From: Oscillospiraceae bacterium
Lineage (GTDB): Bacteria; Bacillota; Clostridia; Saccharofermentanales; Saccharofermentanaceae
DNA length: 64,000 nucleotides
Assembly (NCBI GenBank): GCA_902780785.1
Contig: CACZGS010000006.1
Location: forward strand, 62,001-126,000
Direction of reading: 5' to 3'
Under the pieces are notes generated by a model that was given only the letters and a program-made list of their open reading frames with translations, ran no database searches and was not told where the DNA came from. The translations under genes and the position numbers were made by a program. Shown piece after piece: positions 1 to 9,065 of the stretch (within the stretch, counting starts at the first letter, position 1; the number at the start of each line of letters is the position of its first letter).

Positions 1-35
1 CAGTAATACAATAAATCAACAATTAACCAATCCCA

Positions 36-65
36 AGCACCTCTGAAAAGGGGTGCTCGTTTTTT
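36..65 (+). terminator. Rho-independent terminator of an upstream gene
   Basis: Nine-base arms (36-44 and 49-57, one G-T wobble) around a GAAA loop are followed closely by a run of T. It probably ends a transcript that begins outside the window. Confidence 0.75.
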
Positions 66-160
66 AGTGCTTTTTTAGTGCGGAAAAGTACATTTATTGT
101 CACTATGGGTTTTATACAATGAAATTGTTATAAAATACTTTTTCAAGGAGGAAATGCCAT

Positions 161-418
161 ATGATGATCAGTCCCGGAATGTTTATTGCAGAGCACGAGG
201 ATAAGAAGTATAAGGATCTCCTTCCTATCAGAGACAGATTGATCAAAGATATCCTTGAATTTGAGAACAAGACATATGATCCTGAGATGGATGGCATGTG
301 TCCTGCGCCTGAAGTTATCTATCAGATGAATCTTAAGTACTTGGGAAAGTTGTGTGAGCTTATCTCAGAGAAGTACAACAAGGAGTATATCTGGGGCGAG
401 GGAGACGATACAAAATAA
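161..418 (+). CDS. Small conserved-looking hypothetical protein, 85 aa
   Basis: I do not recognise a family. The protein is charged, soluble and predicted mostly helical, with no signal peptide, membrane segment or metal motif; a Pro/Cys-containing stretch (MCPAPE) sits near residue 46. A strong ribosome site (AAGGAGG, 145-151) nine bases before the ATG supports the start. It is monocistronic: a terminator lies upstream (36-65) and another just after the stop (421-441). The strong ribosome site and isolated transcription unit argue that it is real; its role cannot be inferred. Confidence 0.7.
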   Translation: MMISPGMFIAEHEDKKYKDLLPIRDRLIKDILEFENKTYDPEMDGMCPAPEVIYQMNLKYLGKLCELISEKYNKEYIWGEGDDTK

Positions 419-420
419 AC

Positions 421-441
421 AAGGCGGTTTGACACCGCCTT
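421..441. terminator. Bidirectional terminator between convergent genes
   Basis: Perfect 8-bp stem (421-428 with 434-441) and 5-base loop between the stops of two convergent genes. The T-rich flank on the minus strand suits termination of the MATE gene best. Confidence 0.65.
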
Positions 442-445
442 GCTG

Positions 446-1801
446 TTAAACTTCTTCGTTGATGATGTTCTTCACCCATTTGTATTTCTTGTAGTGGGCG
501 ATTACTACAGGAAGCTTAACGATCTCGTCAAGGTTTAAGATGAAGTAGACGACCATGACGGGCCAGTTAAGGACGAAGGCCGAGATGAATCCCAGGGGCA
601 CGATGAATGCCCACATCGTTACTGTGTCGCAGATGAAGCCGAACTTCGTGTCGCCGCCTGCTGAGAAGATTCCGCTTATCGTAGTGGAATTAATAGATCT
701 GCCCAAGATGTAATAGCTACACATCAGGAGCATTATTAAAAGGTAATGCTCGGCTGTCTCTGTAAGGTTTACAAAATAAAGTACGATGGGTGCGGATGCG
801 GCTGCAATAAGGCCTAAGACGACACCTGAAATAACAGTGATCTTAAGAAGCTTATCACCGTATTCCTTTGCCTTATCAAGCCTGCCCGCACCAAGCTCGT
901 TTCCGATGATGATGACGCTTCCGCCTGCGATTGCATAGCAGAGGCAGGATACAAGGTCTTTTACGATAGCTGCGATGCCGTTAGCGGCTGCTGCATCAGA
1001 TCCCAGGTGTCCCATGATTACGGTGATCATGGTAAAGCCGAATCCCCAGAGAAGGGAATTCAAAAGGTAGGGAAGAGTATATTTCGAGAATCTCTGTCTT
1101 AAGTCCAGATCCGCATGGAAGATGTTCTTGAACTTAAGCCTGAACCTCGTCTTTACGAGAATGAAGATTATGCACAGAAGGAATCCTGCACCGTTCGAGA
1201 TCGTCGTTGCAAGAGCAGCGCCTGCTGAACCCATCTTGGGAGCGCCCAGAAGTCCGAAGATCAATATCGCATTAAGGATGATGTTCATGAATACGATAAC
1301 TACGCTCGCGATCGTACATTCCTTAACGTATCCTACGTTCTTAAGGAGTGTCTCGAAAACAGATGCGAGTGTCATGAAGACATATGAGAATGAAGCGATC
1401 CTGATGTAAGGAATACCGTTTGCGATGAGTTCGGGTTCGTTCGTGAATACACGCATTACACCCTCAGGCATGAACATGCCGCAGGAGAAGAAAACGAGTA
1501 TTACGGGGAGCGATAACGCGAACATGTATCCGAATACCTTTTCGATGGATTCGTTGTCGCCCTTGCCCCAGTACTGTGCAGCAAACATTGAACCGCCGGC
1601 AGTTATGGTCATGGTGAACAGGGTCAGTACGAGTACGACCTGTGTAGCCAAAGATACTGCTGCCATTGAATCCTGAGACAGGAAGAGCAGCATGACAGCA
1701 TCCGATACCGGTACCAATGCGAACACGAAGTTCTGCAGTGTCATCGGCAGTATCAGCGAGATGAGCTTCTTTCTGAAAGATGTTTCCGTTACGTTTTCCA
1801 T
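446..1801 (-). CDS. MATE family multidrug/sodium antiporter
   Basis: A 451-residue integral membrane protein with about twelve hydrophobic segments, the usual MATE length. Two homologous halves are visible: the first carries the QNFVFALVPVSDAVML and AAQYWGKGD regions, and the second carries matching segments (the AAAANGIAA and GNELGAGRLDKA stretches near residues 260-310). MATE proteins export cationic drugs or metabolites using a Na+ or H+ gradient across the cytoplasmic membrane. The ATG at 1801 has only a weak GGATAA-type ribosome site. The gene is read leftward and alone, with the kinase gene ending 111 bases upstream. The substrate cannot be assigned. Confidence 0.9.
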   Translation of the reverse strand: MENVTETSFRKKLISLILPMTLQNFVFALVPVSDAVMLLFLSQDSMAAVSLATQVVLVLTLFTMTITAGGSMFAAQYWGKGDNESIEKVFGYMFALSLPVILVFFSCGMFMPEGVMRVFTNEPELIANGIPYIRIASFSYVFMTLASVFETLLKNVGYVKECTIASVVIVFMNIILNAILIFGLLGAPKMGSAGAALATTISNGAGFLLCIIFILVKTRFRLKFKNIFHADLDLRQRFSKYTLPYLLNSLLWGFGFTMITVIMGHLGSDAAAANGIAAIVKDLVSCLCYAIAGGSVIIIGNELGAGRLDKAKEYGDKLLKITVISGVVLGLIAAASAPIVLYFVNLTETAEHYLLIMLLMCSYYILGRSINSTTISGIFSAGGDTKFGFICDTVTMWAFIVPLGFISAFVLNWPVMVVYFILNLDEIVKLPVVIAHYKKYKWVKNIINEEV

Positions 1802-1912
1802 AAATAAAAATTTATCCTATTTCCCTATGAATTTTAAGCAGAATTGGAATTCTAACGCGAAAATAGGCAAAAAGCAAATAAAAAACTTCTGATATCTGTT
1901 ACCCGGGATCTA

Positions 1913-3331
1913 TTAGGGCTGATCTGCGCGCGGCATCATGACAGAAAGCGTAAAAGTATTCCCGTCAGAATCTGCTTTTATAATGCCGTTTAATGATTCA
2001 ACGGCACGTCTTACATTGAGAAGGCCGAAGCCGTGATGGTCCTTATCCTTTTTGGATGTATAGCCGGATGTGGTCAGAAGCTTATTTGTGTCGATCTTTC
2101 CGGATGCGGAATTAGCTATCTTGATCACGAAGAATCTGTCCGTTCTCTTGATCGTGAATGATACAAATGGATCTTTACATTTGGAGGCGGCTTCGATGGC
2201 ATTGTCCAGTGCGTTCGCGAAAATGCTGCACATGTCCATGGGCTTTATCTTAAGTCCTCCGTCAGCCACGCCGTCAACGGTGAATCTGATGTTCAGTTCA
2301 TCCATCCTGTCGGCCTTCATGGAGATGATGATATCGAGCATCTCGTCTCCCGTGACGTATTTGGGTGAGAGGGAGCCGACGTTTCCCAACATATCTGCTA
2401 TATGGGCTTTTGCGCCTTCGACATTGCCTTTCTCGAGCATCATCTGTGTCATTGCGAGGTTATTCTTGATATCATGTCTGAAGGCCTTTGTCTCGATCTG
2501 CTTTTTCTTATACTGGCCGATGTATTCGAGCTCAGCGGCAAGGTATGCTTCCTGCGACTTGTTCTTTTCGCGCAGAGACCTGTCGACTGAGGATATGATC
2601 ATGATGACAGGCACGGCAAGCCCCAGGATTAGTGTTCCGATTGCATAGAAGATGCCGATGTAATGGTATCTCTGTTCCAGCGTTATATACTCTGAAGACA
2701 TTTGTGCGGGAATAAAAGGGACAGTGACAAAAAGAGCGGCCCACACTGTGAAAAAGATCCTGTAAGGAATGCCTATAACATAGAACTTTTTTGGTCTGTA
2801 GAAGCCGAAATATACCACAAGGAAAAGTGCCAGCGTAACCAGGAAGCTCATTATCGTTATGAACGTCCAAATACCACCGATGCCTAAATGATCTATGAAG
2901 AGATCCACCATAACTTCATCGGTCCCGCCATAGAAGTAGACGGCGGTCATCTGTGAGAGTGTGGATGTATAAGTTGTTACAAGATACAGGCAGACAGTAG
3001 ATTCAATAGCTCTCAAAAACTTCTTTTCCTTATAAGCGAAAAAGTAAAAGAAGAATGCGTAGATGAATATCACCAATACCAATCCGTTGTTATAGTTGAA
3101 CATGACCGTTCCTTCAGGCATTTCGCTGAAGAAAATATTCAGGAGCACATTTCCCAGTATGGTCAGGATCAGGGGGCCGAATGACGATAATACTAGTTTT
3201 TTGGTTAGCTCGATGTAGCGCCCGAGAAAGCATGCTGCGACAAGTATGACGAGCAGCATCGAAATGATGATCTGGGAATTGTTCAAAAGAGAAAGTGTTA
3301 AGGAAAGGATAAATTCAAGAGTCTCAGACAT
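1913..3331 (-). CDS. GHKL sensor histidine kinase (AgrC/HPK10-like)
   Basis: About 472 residues: a polytopic sensor with six or seven membrane segments (to about residue 250), a dimerisation helix with the phosphoacceptor motif FRHDIKNNL (His about 286), then a GHKL ATPase domain with an N-box (NALDNAIEAA) and a G-box (HGFGLLNVRRA). This is the layout of peptide-sensing HPK10 kinases. I prefer the ATG at 3331: it begins one base after the stop of the regulator gene, and the alternative ATG at 3370 would overlap that gene by 38 bases and lacks a ribosome site. It forms an operon with the LytTR regulator upstream. No pheromone-precursor gene is visible nearby, so the signal is unknown. Confidence 0.9.
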   Translation of the reverse strand: MSETLEFILSLTLSLLNNSQIIISMLLVILVAACFLGRYIELTKKLVLSSFGPLILTILGNVLLNIFFSEMPEGTVMFNYNNGLVLVIFIYAFFFYFFAYKEKKFLRAIESTVCLYLVTTYTSTLSQMTAVYFYGGTDEVMVDLFIDHLGIGGIWTFITIMSFLVTLALFLVVYFGFYRPKKFYVIGIPYRIFFTVWAALFVTVPFIPAQMSSEYITLEQRYHYIGIFYAIGTLILGLAVPVIMIISSVDRSLREKNKSQEAYLAAELEYIGQYKKKQIETKAFRHDIKNNLAMTQMMLEKGNVEGAKAHIADMLGNVGSLSPKYVTGDEMLDIIISMKADRMDELNIRFTVDGVADGGLKIKPMDMCSIFANALDNAIEAASKCKDPFVSFTIKRTDRFFVIKIANSASGKIDTNKLLTTSGYTSKKDKDHHGFGLLNVRRAVESLNGIIKADSDGNTFTLSVMMPRADQP

Positions 3332-3332
3332 A

Positions 3333-4034
3333 TCAGAAAGCCAGTCCTTCCACGTAAGCGTACAAGGCATCTTTGAGAGCTTTTACATTGCTGCGGCTCA
3401 CAGGGAGAATGAAGTCGCCTTCCATGATCACATCATTTTTGGAGAGCTTTTTTACCTTGGCAAGCGATATCAGATAGCCTCTGTGGATCCTGAAGAAACC
3501 GTCGTTTTTGAGCTGTTCTTCAAAGTCGCCGATATTGTATCTGATGACATGTTCGCCCGCAGAAGTCACGATCCTGACGTTCTGGTTCATTGATTCCATG
3601 TAGATGATGTCATTGAGTTCAATCAGGAGTTCCTCGCCTTCTTCCTTGATTATCAGATGGCGTGCGTTTCCTTGCTTCTCCTGAACGTATCTTATGACTT
3701 CCTTAAGCTTTTCTATATCTACGGGCTTGGTGAGGTATCTTAAGGCATTTACTTCATATCCTTCTATGGCGTATTCCACGTGACTTGTAAGGAAAACGAT
3801 GAAGACTTTCTCGGATGCCGCTCTGATCGCCCTGGCAAGCGTTATGCCGTCTACGGCAGGCATCTCGATATCAAGGAATACAAGATCGTAGGGAAGGGCC
3901 TTAAAGCTCTCTGAGAGCCTGTTCCCGTCGTCAAAAGTGTCGATGTTGTAATCGGCATTGATAAGAAGCTTATCCAGCAAGGATTTAAGCTCTATCCTGT
4001 ATATCTCTTCGTCATCGCAGATGGCAATACGCAC
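3333..4034 (-). CDS. LytTR-family response regulator
   Basis: 233 residues. The receiver domain (1-120) has the acidic pair DD at 8-9, the phosphoacceptor Asp55 in FLDIEMP, Thr83 and Lys103 (LTKP). A LytTR DNA-binding domain follows (about 135-230) with the family stretch FFRIHRGYLISL. It is the partner of the downstream GHKL kinase and is transcribed before it. LytTR regulators bind pairs of 9-bp direct repeats spaced 21 bp centre to centre, and such a pair lies in the divergent spacer at 4097-4127. It therefore probably controls the CPBP protease gene and perhaps itself. Confidence 0.93.
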   Translation of the reverse strand: MRIAICDDEEIYRIELKSLLDKLLINADYNIDTFDDGNRLSESFKALPYDLVFLDIEMPAVDGITLARAIRAASEKVFIVFLTSHVEYAIEGYEVNALRYLTKPVDIEKLKEVIRYVQEKQGNARHLIIKEEGEELLIELNDIIYMESMNQNVRIVTSAGEHVIRYNIGDFEEQLKNDGFFRIHRGYLISLAKVKKLSKNDVIMEGDFILPVSRSNVKALKDALYAYVEGLAF

Positions 4035-4096
4035 TTTGGGAATGCTCCTTGTGATTATCTGTTATGAATTCTAAATAATCATTGAGTTATTCGCAA

Positions 4097-4165
4097 TACC
4101 GTTTACGACGGGAAAACTACCATTCACTCCAGTCTCATTTTTCGCGCACATCCTGATGCTAGAAT
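4097..4165 (+). promoter_or_regulatory. LytTR-type direct repeats and extended -10 promoter
   Basis: Two direct repeats, TACCGTTTAC (4097-4106) and TACCATTCAC (4118-4127), are exactly 21 bp apart. The first contains ACCGTTTAC, a full match to the LytTR half-site pattern; the second differs at one position. An extended -10 (TGC-TAGAAT, 4157-4165) follows about 30 bases downstream, placing the repeats next to the -35 region as expected for an activator. It drives the rightward CPBP gene. Confidence 0.6.
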
Positions 4166-4198
4166 CGCCGTGAGTTCAATGAAGAAAGGAATCTACAC

Positions 4199-5056
4199 AT
4201 GAAAAAGGTTTTAAAACAGATCGGTAAAGCAATAGGCTACTTCGCAGTCTATCTTACCTGCATGAACGTTGTAGATCTCATTGCCGGCTTTGTCTGGGGT
4301 TATTCGAAGGGCAAGGAATTTAAGGAAATGGGATTAAGTCCGGACGAAGCTGCAGCAGCTTTCCAGAGCGTCGAAACAGGCTACAAGGGAATCAGCATGC
4401 TGATAGGCGCCATCCTTACGCTCCTTGTATTTTTCATCATCGAGAAGGTAAAGAAGACAAGCCTTGCTAAAGAAACCGACATGAAGATGGTTACAGGCAA
4501 GCAGATGGGCCTTACGGTCGTAGGTGCTTTAGGAGGAATGTTCTTCATGAACTTCATGCTCAGCATTCTGCCGATACCTGAAGAATTGTTAGGTGACCTC
4601 ACAAGCGGAATGGGCTCGCTTACATCATACCCCTTCTGGCTCGCGATAATCGTAAATGCGATCCTCATCCCGATCCTTGAAGAAGTCGTATTCAGAGGTT
4701 ATATCTTCAGCAGACTTGGCAAGGCAATGCCTGCAGTCGTTGCAGCCGTCATATCATCCGTTGTCTTCGGACTTTGCCACGGAGGCCTTGTATGGGCGAT
4801 CTGGGCAGGCGTTGTAGGACTTATCATCTGTGTTGTAAGAGTAAAGTCCGGTTCGATCATCCCCGGCATCGTATTCCACATCATCATGAATACTTACGGC
4901 ATGGTTTGCTCATATTTTCCCGTGCTCGAAAAGCTCAGCAACACCGGAATGTACATCCTTACGGCAATCGGCGGTATCATGCTTGCGGTATACGTCGTGG
5001 GTATCATTACAGACAAGAGTGCAGCTAAGGACAAGGCTGAGGTAACGGTCGCATAA
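4199..5056 (+). CDS. CPBP family intramembrane metal-independent protease (Abi-type)
   Basis: 285 residues with about eight hydrophobic segments. The CPBP/Abi motifs are present: EEVVFRG (Glu161, Glu162, Arg166), FGLCHGG (His194) and FHIIMN (His227, Asn231), which form the intramembrane catalytic site of the Rce1-like fold. Family members process prenylated proteins in eukaryotes and act in bacteriocin self-immunity or peptide maturation in Gram-positive bacteria. The gene is divergent from a LytTR/GHKL two-component pair, the usual neighbourhood of bacteriocin-immunity CPBP proteins, but no bacteriocin peptide gene is visible here. Confidence 0.9.
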   Translation: MKKVLKQIGKAIGYFAVYLTCMNVVDLIAGFVWGYSKGKEFKEMGLSPDEAAAAFQSVETGYKGISMLIGAILTLLVFFIIEKVKKTSLAKETDMKMVTGKQMGLTVVGALGGMFFMNFMLSILPIPEELLGDLTSGMGSLTSYPFWLAIIVNAILIPILEEVVFRGYIFSRLGKAMPAVVAAVISSVVFGLCHGGLVWAIWAGVVGLIICVVRVKSGSIIPGIVFHIIMNTYGMVCSYFPVLEKLSNTGMYILTAIGGIMLAVYVVGIITDKSAAKDKAEVTVA

Positions 5057-5124
5057 ATCTTCCGTGCTGATAATGGCAGCAATGATACAATAACTGTATC
5101 TTTTCGAAGACTGGAGATCAGAAT

Positions 5125-6573
5125 TTGAGACTGCATTATCACTTCAACATGGATATTCCGGATCCCGATGTGATCTTTCATGACGGATACTATTATCTGA
5201 TCACGACGACCATGCATTTCTTTCCCGGAGGAGAGATATTGAGGTCATCTGATCTGAAGACATGGGAACATTATTCTTATGTTTTCGAAGAGCTCGAAAA
5301 TACACCGTCTCAGAGACTTGAAGGTGACGGGCATATCTACGGCAAGGGCATGTGGGCTCCGACATTGAGATACCATGACGGCATTTTCTATGTCGCTTTC
5401 TCCTCCAACGATATGAATAAGACATATCTTTACAGGGCATTTGATCTGAAAGGCCCATGGAAGAGAAATGAGATCAAGGGCTTTTACCACGATCTCTCGC
5501 TCCTCTTTGACGAAGGCAGGGCATATCTTGTATACGGCAATACGGATATCCGGCTGACTGAATTAAATGATGAACTTACAGGCCCCAAGCAGGGCGGAAT
5601 TGACCGCATTATCGTTGATGATGCGGGCAATCCCATGCTTGGCCTGGAAGGTTCGCACATATACAAGATTGACGGCAGATACTATCTCTTCATGATCCAT
5701 TCCCTTCATGACAGATGGAGAAGGGTGGAGGCGATGTATGTCTCTGACAGCCTTGAAGGCGAGTTCATTGGCGGCGATATCTACGATAACGATCTGGGGA
5801 TAAGGGATTCCGGTATTGCGCAGGGCGGCATCGTCAAAGGCCCTTTGGGCGACCACCTGATCATGTTCCAGGACAGCGGTGCGATAGGAAGGCTTCCTGT
5901 AATAGTTCCGTTTGAGTGGAAGGACGGAAGTCCTGTTTTCGAAGATGATGAGAAAGTCGAAGAGTGCAAACTTAAGGGCCTTTGCGGAAGCGATGATTTT
6001 GCCTCCGGCCATAAGGATTTCTGGCAGTTCAATCACGAACCGGACTTGAGCCTTGTGAAGTTTGAGGACGGTTTCCATATCACGACCGACAAGGTCTGCC
6101 GGAACATATTCCACGCACGTAATACGTTAACTCAGAAGATCCAGGGGCCTGTCAGCGAGGCTGCTGTGACTGTTGATGCAAGCGCATTAAATAACGGTGA
6201 TTTTGCCGGCCTTTCTGCATTCCAGGGCGATTATGCCTTCGTTGGTGTTGCCAGGGCAGACGACAAGTATTATGCCGTAATGCTGAGCAATACGAGCAAA
6301 GGCGGAATCTGGGACCTGACAGAAGATGAGGGGTTAGAGGAAGAGCGGATTGAGCTCGAATCTAGCGTCCTGACTGTTAAGGTCAGATGTGATTTCACGA
6401 ATGATACGGCGACGTGCTTTATTGAGACGCCTGAAGGCTTTAAGCAGATAGGAACGCCGCATAATATTGTATTCAGGCTTGATCACTTCACGGGTTGCAG
6501 ATTTGCACTGTCGTGCTTCTCAACGGCCGAGTGCGGCGGCACCGCGGTGTTCAGGAAGTTTAAAGTTAAGTGA
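5125..6573 (+). CDS. Glycoside hydrolase family 43 (beta-xylosidase/arabinofuranosidase type)
   Basis: 482 residues. The N-terminal five-bladed propeller has the three GH43 carboxylates: base Asp13 in PDPDVIFHDG, the pKa modulator Asp123 in YHDLSLLFD, and acid Glu175 in LEGSHIYK. A C-terminal beta-sandwich (about 320-482; FAGLSAFQ, FVGVARAD) matches the concanavalin-like domain of GH43 xylosidases. There is no signal peptide, so it likely acts in the cytoplasm on imported xylo- or arabino-oligosaccharides. The start is TTG, supported by GGAG eight bases upstream (5113-5116); no nearby ATG fits. No sugar transporter is adjacent. Confidence 0.9.
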   Translation: MRLHYHFNMDIPDPDVIFHDGYYYLITTTMHFFPGGEILRSSDLKTWEHYSYVFEELENTPSQRLEGDGHIYGKGMWAPTLRYHDGIFYVAFSSNDMNKTYLYRAFDLKGPWKRNEIKGFYHDLSLLFDEGRAYLVYGNTDIRLTELNDELTGPKQGGIDRIIVDDAGNPMLGLEGSHIYKIDGRYYLFMIHSLHDRWRRVEAMYVSDSLEGEFIGGDIYDNDLGIRDSGIAQGGIVKGPLGDHLIMFQDSGAIGRLPVIVPFEWKDGSPVFEDDEKVEECKLKGLCGSDDFASGHKDFWQFNHEPDLSLVKFEDGFHITTDKVCRNIFHARNTLTQKIQGPVSEAAVTVDASALNNGDFAGLSAFQGDYAFVGVARADDKYYAVMLSNTSKGGIWDLTEDEGLEEERIELESSVLTVKVRCDFTNDTATCFIETPEGFKQIGTPHNIVFRLDHFTGCRFALSCFSTAECGGTAVFRKFKVK

Positions 6574-6630
6574 AGTCGGTTCCGCACCATTCCTCACAAT
6601 TTATTCATATTTTTCCCATAGGTTTGTTCA

Positions 6631-6646
6631 TTTTTACGTGTAAAAA
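6631..6646. promoter_or_regulatory. Perfect 16-bp palindrome upstream of the diguanylate cyclase
   Basis: TTTTTAC-GT-GTAAAAA, arms of seven bases about the centre, lies 59 bases before the cyclase ATG in an AT-rich spacer. It could be an operator or a weak leader hairpin; no matching regulator is recognised. Confidence 0.3.
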
Positions 6647-6704
6647 TATAATTAATTAAATCGTGCGCGCAGGGGTATTATCCTGAACAGGGAACAGATC
6701 TGAT

Positions 6705-7826
6705 ATGGATAAGATAGCTGACAAGATTAAGTCTGTAAATAAGAGATATGAGCGTCTCGATAATGCCATGCGCTTTCTCGTAAACAATGCATTCACTTTT
6801 ACTGTCGGCGTAATGGGATTTGTTCATGCCGTACTGATGATAATCTTCTGGATCGCCGGAGTATATCCTCTTGCACAGTTTAATTTCTTCAGCGTAGTCG
6901 TTTACGTATTCTGTTTTGTATTATGCAGATTCGGACATCTCCTTCCGGTATATGTAAGCATCATCCTGGAAGTAACGATCTATTCGATCGTATCCACATA
7001 CTATGTCGGACTCCGCTGCGGCACATACTGCTTCCTTTTCTCGATCGTTCCGATCATCATATATTTCGGCAGCACGCTGTTTAAGGGAAGACAGAGATGG
7101 GGCGTTGCAGTGATGCTCATCCTAAACTTCGTTGCGTTCGTTGTTGTTTACTTCAGCTTCTATTTCCAGGATCCGGTTTATGTCATGCCTGCCTCTATCA
7201 CACTCGTGCTGGTGATCTTCTCGGCATTTGCGATGGTATTTGCCACGATCTTCTACAACATCATGTACATCTATTCGAGTGAGAACACGATGTCTGTCCT
7301 GGAGCTTAAGAACAAGCAGCTGTCAGCTGATGCACATGAGGATGCGTTGACGAGCCTTCTTAACCGCCGCGGATTCCTTCCTCTCGTAAAATCCCTCATG
7401 GCTGGCGGCAAGCCTAAGAAGTTCTGCATCGCTTTCTGCGATCTCGATGATTTTAAGCGCATAAACGACTCTTACGGACATGAAGCCGGTGATGAGGTCC
7501 TTAAGCATACGACGATGATGATCAAGCAGGAGCTCCCGGGGTCAGATATCTGCAGATGGGGCGGAGAGGAATTCGTTATCCTCTTAAGGGACTGTGACCT
7601 GGCTGCTGCAAAGATAAGAGTGGAGAGGCTCAGAAAGACCATTGAGTCCAATCCAACATCGTTCTTTAATAAGCAGATCTTTGTCACGATCACCATAGGC
7701 CTTGAGCAGTACACACCTAAATACGCTGAGCCTGAATCGCTGATCAAGAAGGCCGACGAGCGCATGTATTACGGCAAGCAGCACGGAAAGAACATCCTGG
7801 TCTTTGAGAACCCGGAGGAAGAATAA
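6705..7826 (+). CDS. Membrane-bound diguanylate cyclase (GGDEF)
   Basis: 373 residues. Residues 30-190 form about six membrane segments, an unnamed membrane sensor. A GGDEF domain occupies about 205-370, with the active site GGEEF at 286-290, FCDLDDFK (Mg-binding) and NDSYGHEAGD. It should make cyclic di-GMP from two GTP at the membrane. The Arg of an RxxD inhibitory site is not present at the expected place before GGEEF (the residues there are PGSD), so product feedback may be lost. A terminator follows at 7856-7880, so the gene is monocistronic. Confidence 0.92.
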   Translation: MDKIADKIKSVNKRYERLDNAMRFLVNNAFTFTVGVMGFVHAVLMIIFWIAGVYPLAQFNFFSVVVYVFCFVLCRFGHLLPVYVSIILEVTIYSIVSTYYVGLRCGTYCFLFSIVPIIIYFGSTLFKGRQRWGVAVMLILNFVAFVVVYFSFYFQDPVYVMPASITLVLVIFSAFAMVFATIFYNIMYIYSSENTMSVLELKNKQLSADAHEDALTSLLNRRGFLPLVKSLMAGGKPKKFCIAFCDLDDFKRINDSYGHEAGDEVLKHTTMMIKQELPGSDICRWGGEEFVILLRDCDLAAAKIRVERLRKTIESNPTSFFNKQIFVTITIGLEQYTPKYAEPESLIKKADERMYYGKQHGKNILVFENPEEE

Positions 7827-7855
7827 GTTATCAATACAGAATCGATGATTTTTGG

Positions 7856-7880
7856 GGCCGGTTCCTGTAACCGGCCTTTT
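7856..7880 (+). terminator. Rho-independent terminator of the diguanylate cyclase
   Basis: Perfect 8-bp GC-rich stem (GGCCGGTT with AACCGGCC), 5-base loop, then TTTT. Confidence 0.85.
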
Positions 7881-7995
7881 CGCGTATTTATCACTATTCC
7901 GCAAAAATATATTGAAAAACGATAAAAAACTATTGAAAAGCAATCGGCGAGATGTTAATATGACACCAACAGGAAATCTTAAGGAGGGTGTACAT

Positions 7996-8982
7996 ATGAC
8001 GACTGAGGTTAATGCTTTTGAACAGAACATCGCGTTGAACGATAAGATCTCTTCTGCTGATGAATTAAAAGAACTCAATAAGAAGATCGCATACTGCGAG
8101 AACTCGATCAGCAGCTGCTCAGCGGCAATTGATCCCAGAAGAGTCGGTACATTCAGATATTTCTGGCCGTTCCTGACATTATCGCTCGTAATAGGTTGTG
8201 GCGGAATATTATTTATCTTTATGGCGAATTTTCTGGATAAGGCAAGAGCGGCAGACGGTGTAGAACCATATAACTATCCTTTGGGTCTGATCTTTTTAGG
8301 CTTAGTAGCTGTCTTCATGATCCTTCATATCATAGGCGGATTATTTGCCAGAAGAAAATGCGATGCGTTTAATTCGGAAATGAACAGGAGAGATGATGAG
8401 ATCAGAGCACAAATAAGGAAATATGAGAACCATCTCGCAAAGCTTAATCTCACCAAAAAAGAGTATCTGGAATCATGCGTAAGCACGAGCACTCCTTCGG
8501 TTGCTGAGAGAAAAGAGATCCCTGCAGATCTTGCTGCCGCTATTACCGCAAAGAAGGATCAGATCGCAGCAAATGAGAGAGCTATCGCAGAATATAATTC
8601 ACAGATCATAAGGATCAATACGATGCCTGCAGCCCTCAAAAGGACTTCAATGTATTACTTCTGGCCGTTCCTCGTCACATCTCTTGTAAGCTTCAATTTT
8701 ATCCAGTCTATATGCTTTTCGTTTCTATATAGATTTAATATAGACATTGAGTACCCGCTCTCTTATGTCATTGCTGCTCATGGTTTTATCCTGCTCCATG
8801 TTTTCGGAGGCATCTTCGCAAGGAAAATGAGGGACAGATACAATACCGCTGCTAATGAGAAATGCGCTGCAAGATTCGCAGAGGCATCTACGGTCCGTGA
8901 AGATCTGACCGCTTTGGAATATCAGAGAAAGCAGCTTTACGAAGAATTGAGATCATTGGAAGAAAGCGTGCAGACAACTTAA
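7996..8982 (+). CDS. Membrane protein with an internal duplication of a coiled-coil/two-TM module
   Basis: 328 residues, family not recognised. The protein is a tandem repeat: each half has a helical stretch of charged residues, the motif YFWPFL opening a first membrane segment, a second membrane segment, and the motif GG(L/I)FAR(R/K) followed by another charged helix. Copies lie at about 25-150 and 195-320. YFWPFL occurs at about 55 and 220, GGLFARR at about 115 and GGIFARK at about 280. The start is the ATG at 7996, set by a strong AAGGAGG (7981-7987); an earlier in-frame start at 7852 runs through the preceding terminator. The four-TM, coiled-coil layout suggests an envelope scaffold, but that is only a guess. 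Confidence 0.75.
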   Translation: MTTEVNAFEQNIALNDKISSADELKELNKKIAYCENSISSCSAAIDPRRVGTFRYFWPFLTLSLVIGCGGILFIFMANFLDKARAADGVEPYNYPLGLIFLGLVAVFMILHIIGGLFARRKCDAFNSEMNRRDDEIRAQIRKYENHLAKLNLTKKEYLESCVSTSTPSVAERKEIPADLAAAITAKKDQIAANERAIAEYNSQIIRINTMPAALKRTSMYYFWPFLVTSLVSFNFIQSICFSFLYRFNIDIEYPLSYVIAAHGFILLHVFGGIFARKMRDRYNTAANEKCAARFAEASTVREDLTALEYQRKQLYEELRSLEESVQTT

Positions 8983-9008
8983 GTTACCGCTGTAAGATGG
9001 TATAATGA

Positions 9009-9041
9009 TTCCGTCCGTGAATGTGTCACGGGCGGAATTTT
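9009..9041 (+). terminator. Rho-independent terminator
   Basis: Twelve-base arms (9009-9020 and 9026-9037, one G-T wobble), 5-base loop, then TTTT. It separates the duplicated membrane protein from the deacetylase gene. Confidence 0.8.
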
Positions 9042-9065
9042 CACAGATAAACGGACAGGGATAAT

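Noticed and set aside
2070..2648. Open frame of 192 codons on the plus strand
   Set aside because: It lies antisense inside the histidine kinase gene, has no ribosome site and encodes no recognisable domain.
3331..3370. Upstream ATG at 3370 as start of the histidine kinase
   Set aside because: It would overlap the regulator gene by 38 bases and has no ribosome site; the ATG at 3331 follows the regulator stop directly.
9001..9006. Perfect TATAAT before the deacetylase gene
   Set aside because: The terminator hairpin starts three bases later and no -35 fits, so a transcript from it would end at once; probably coincidence.
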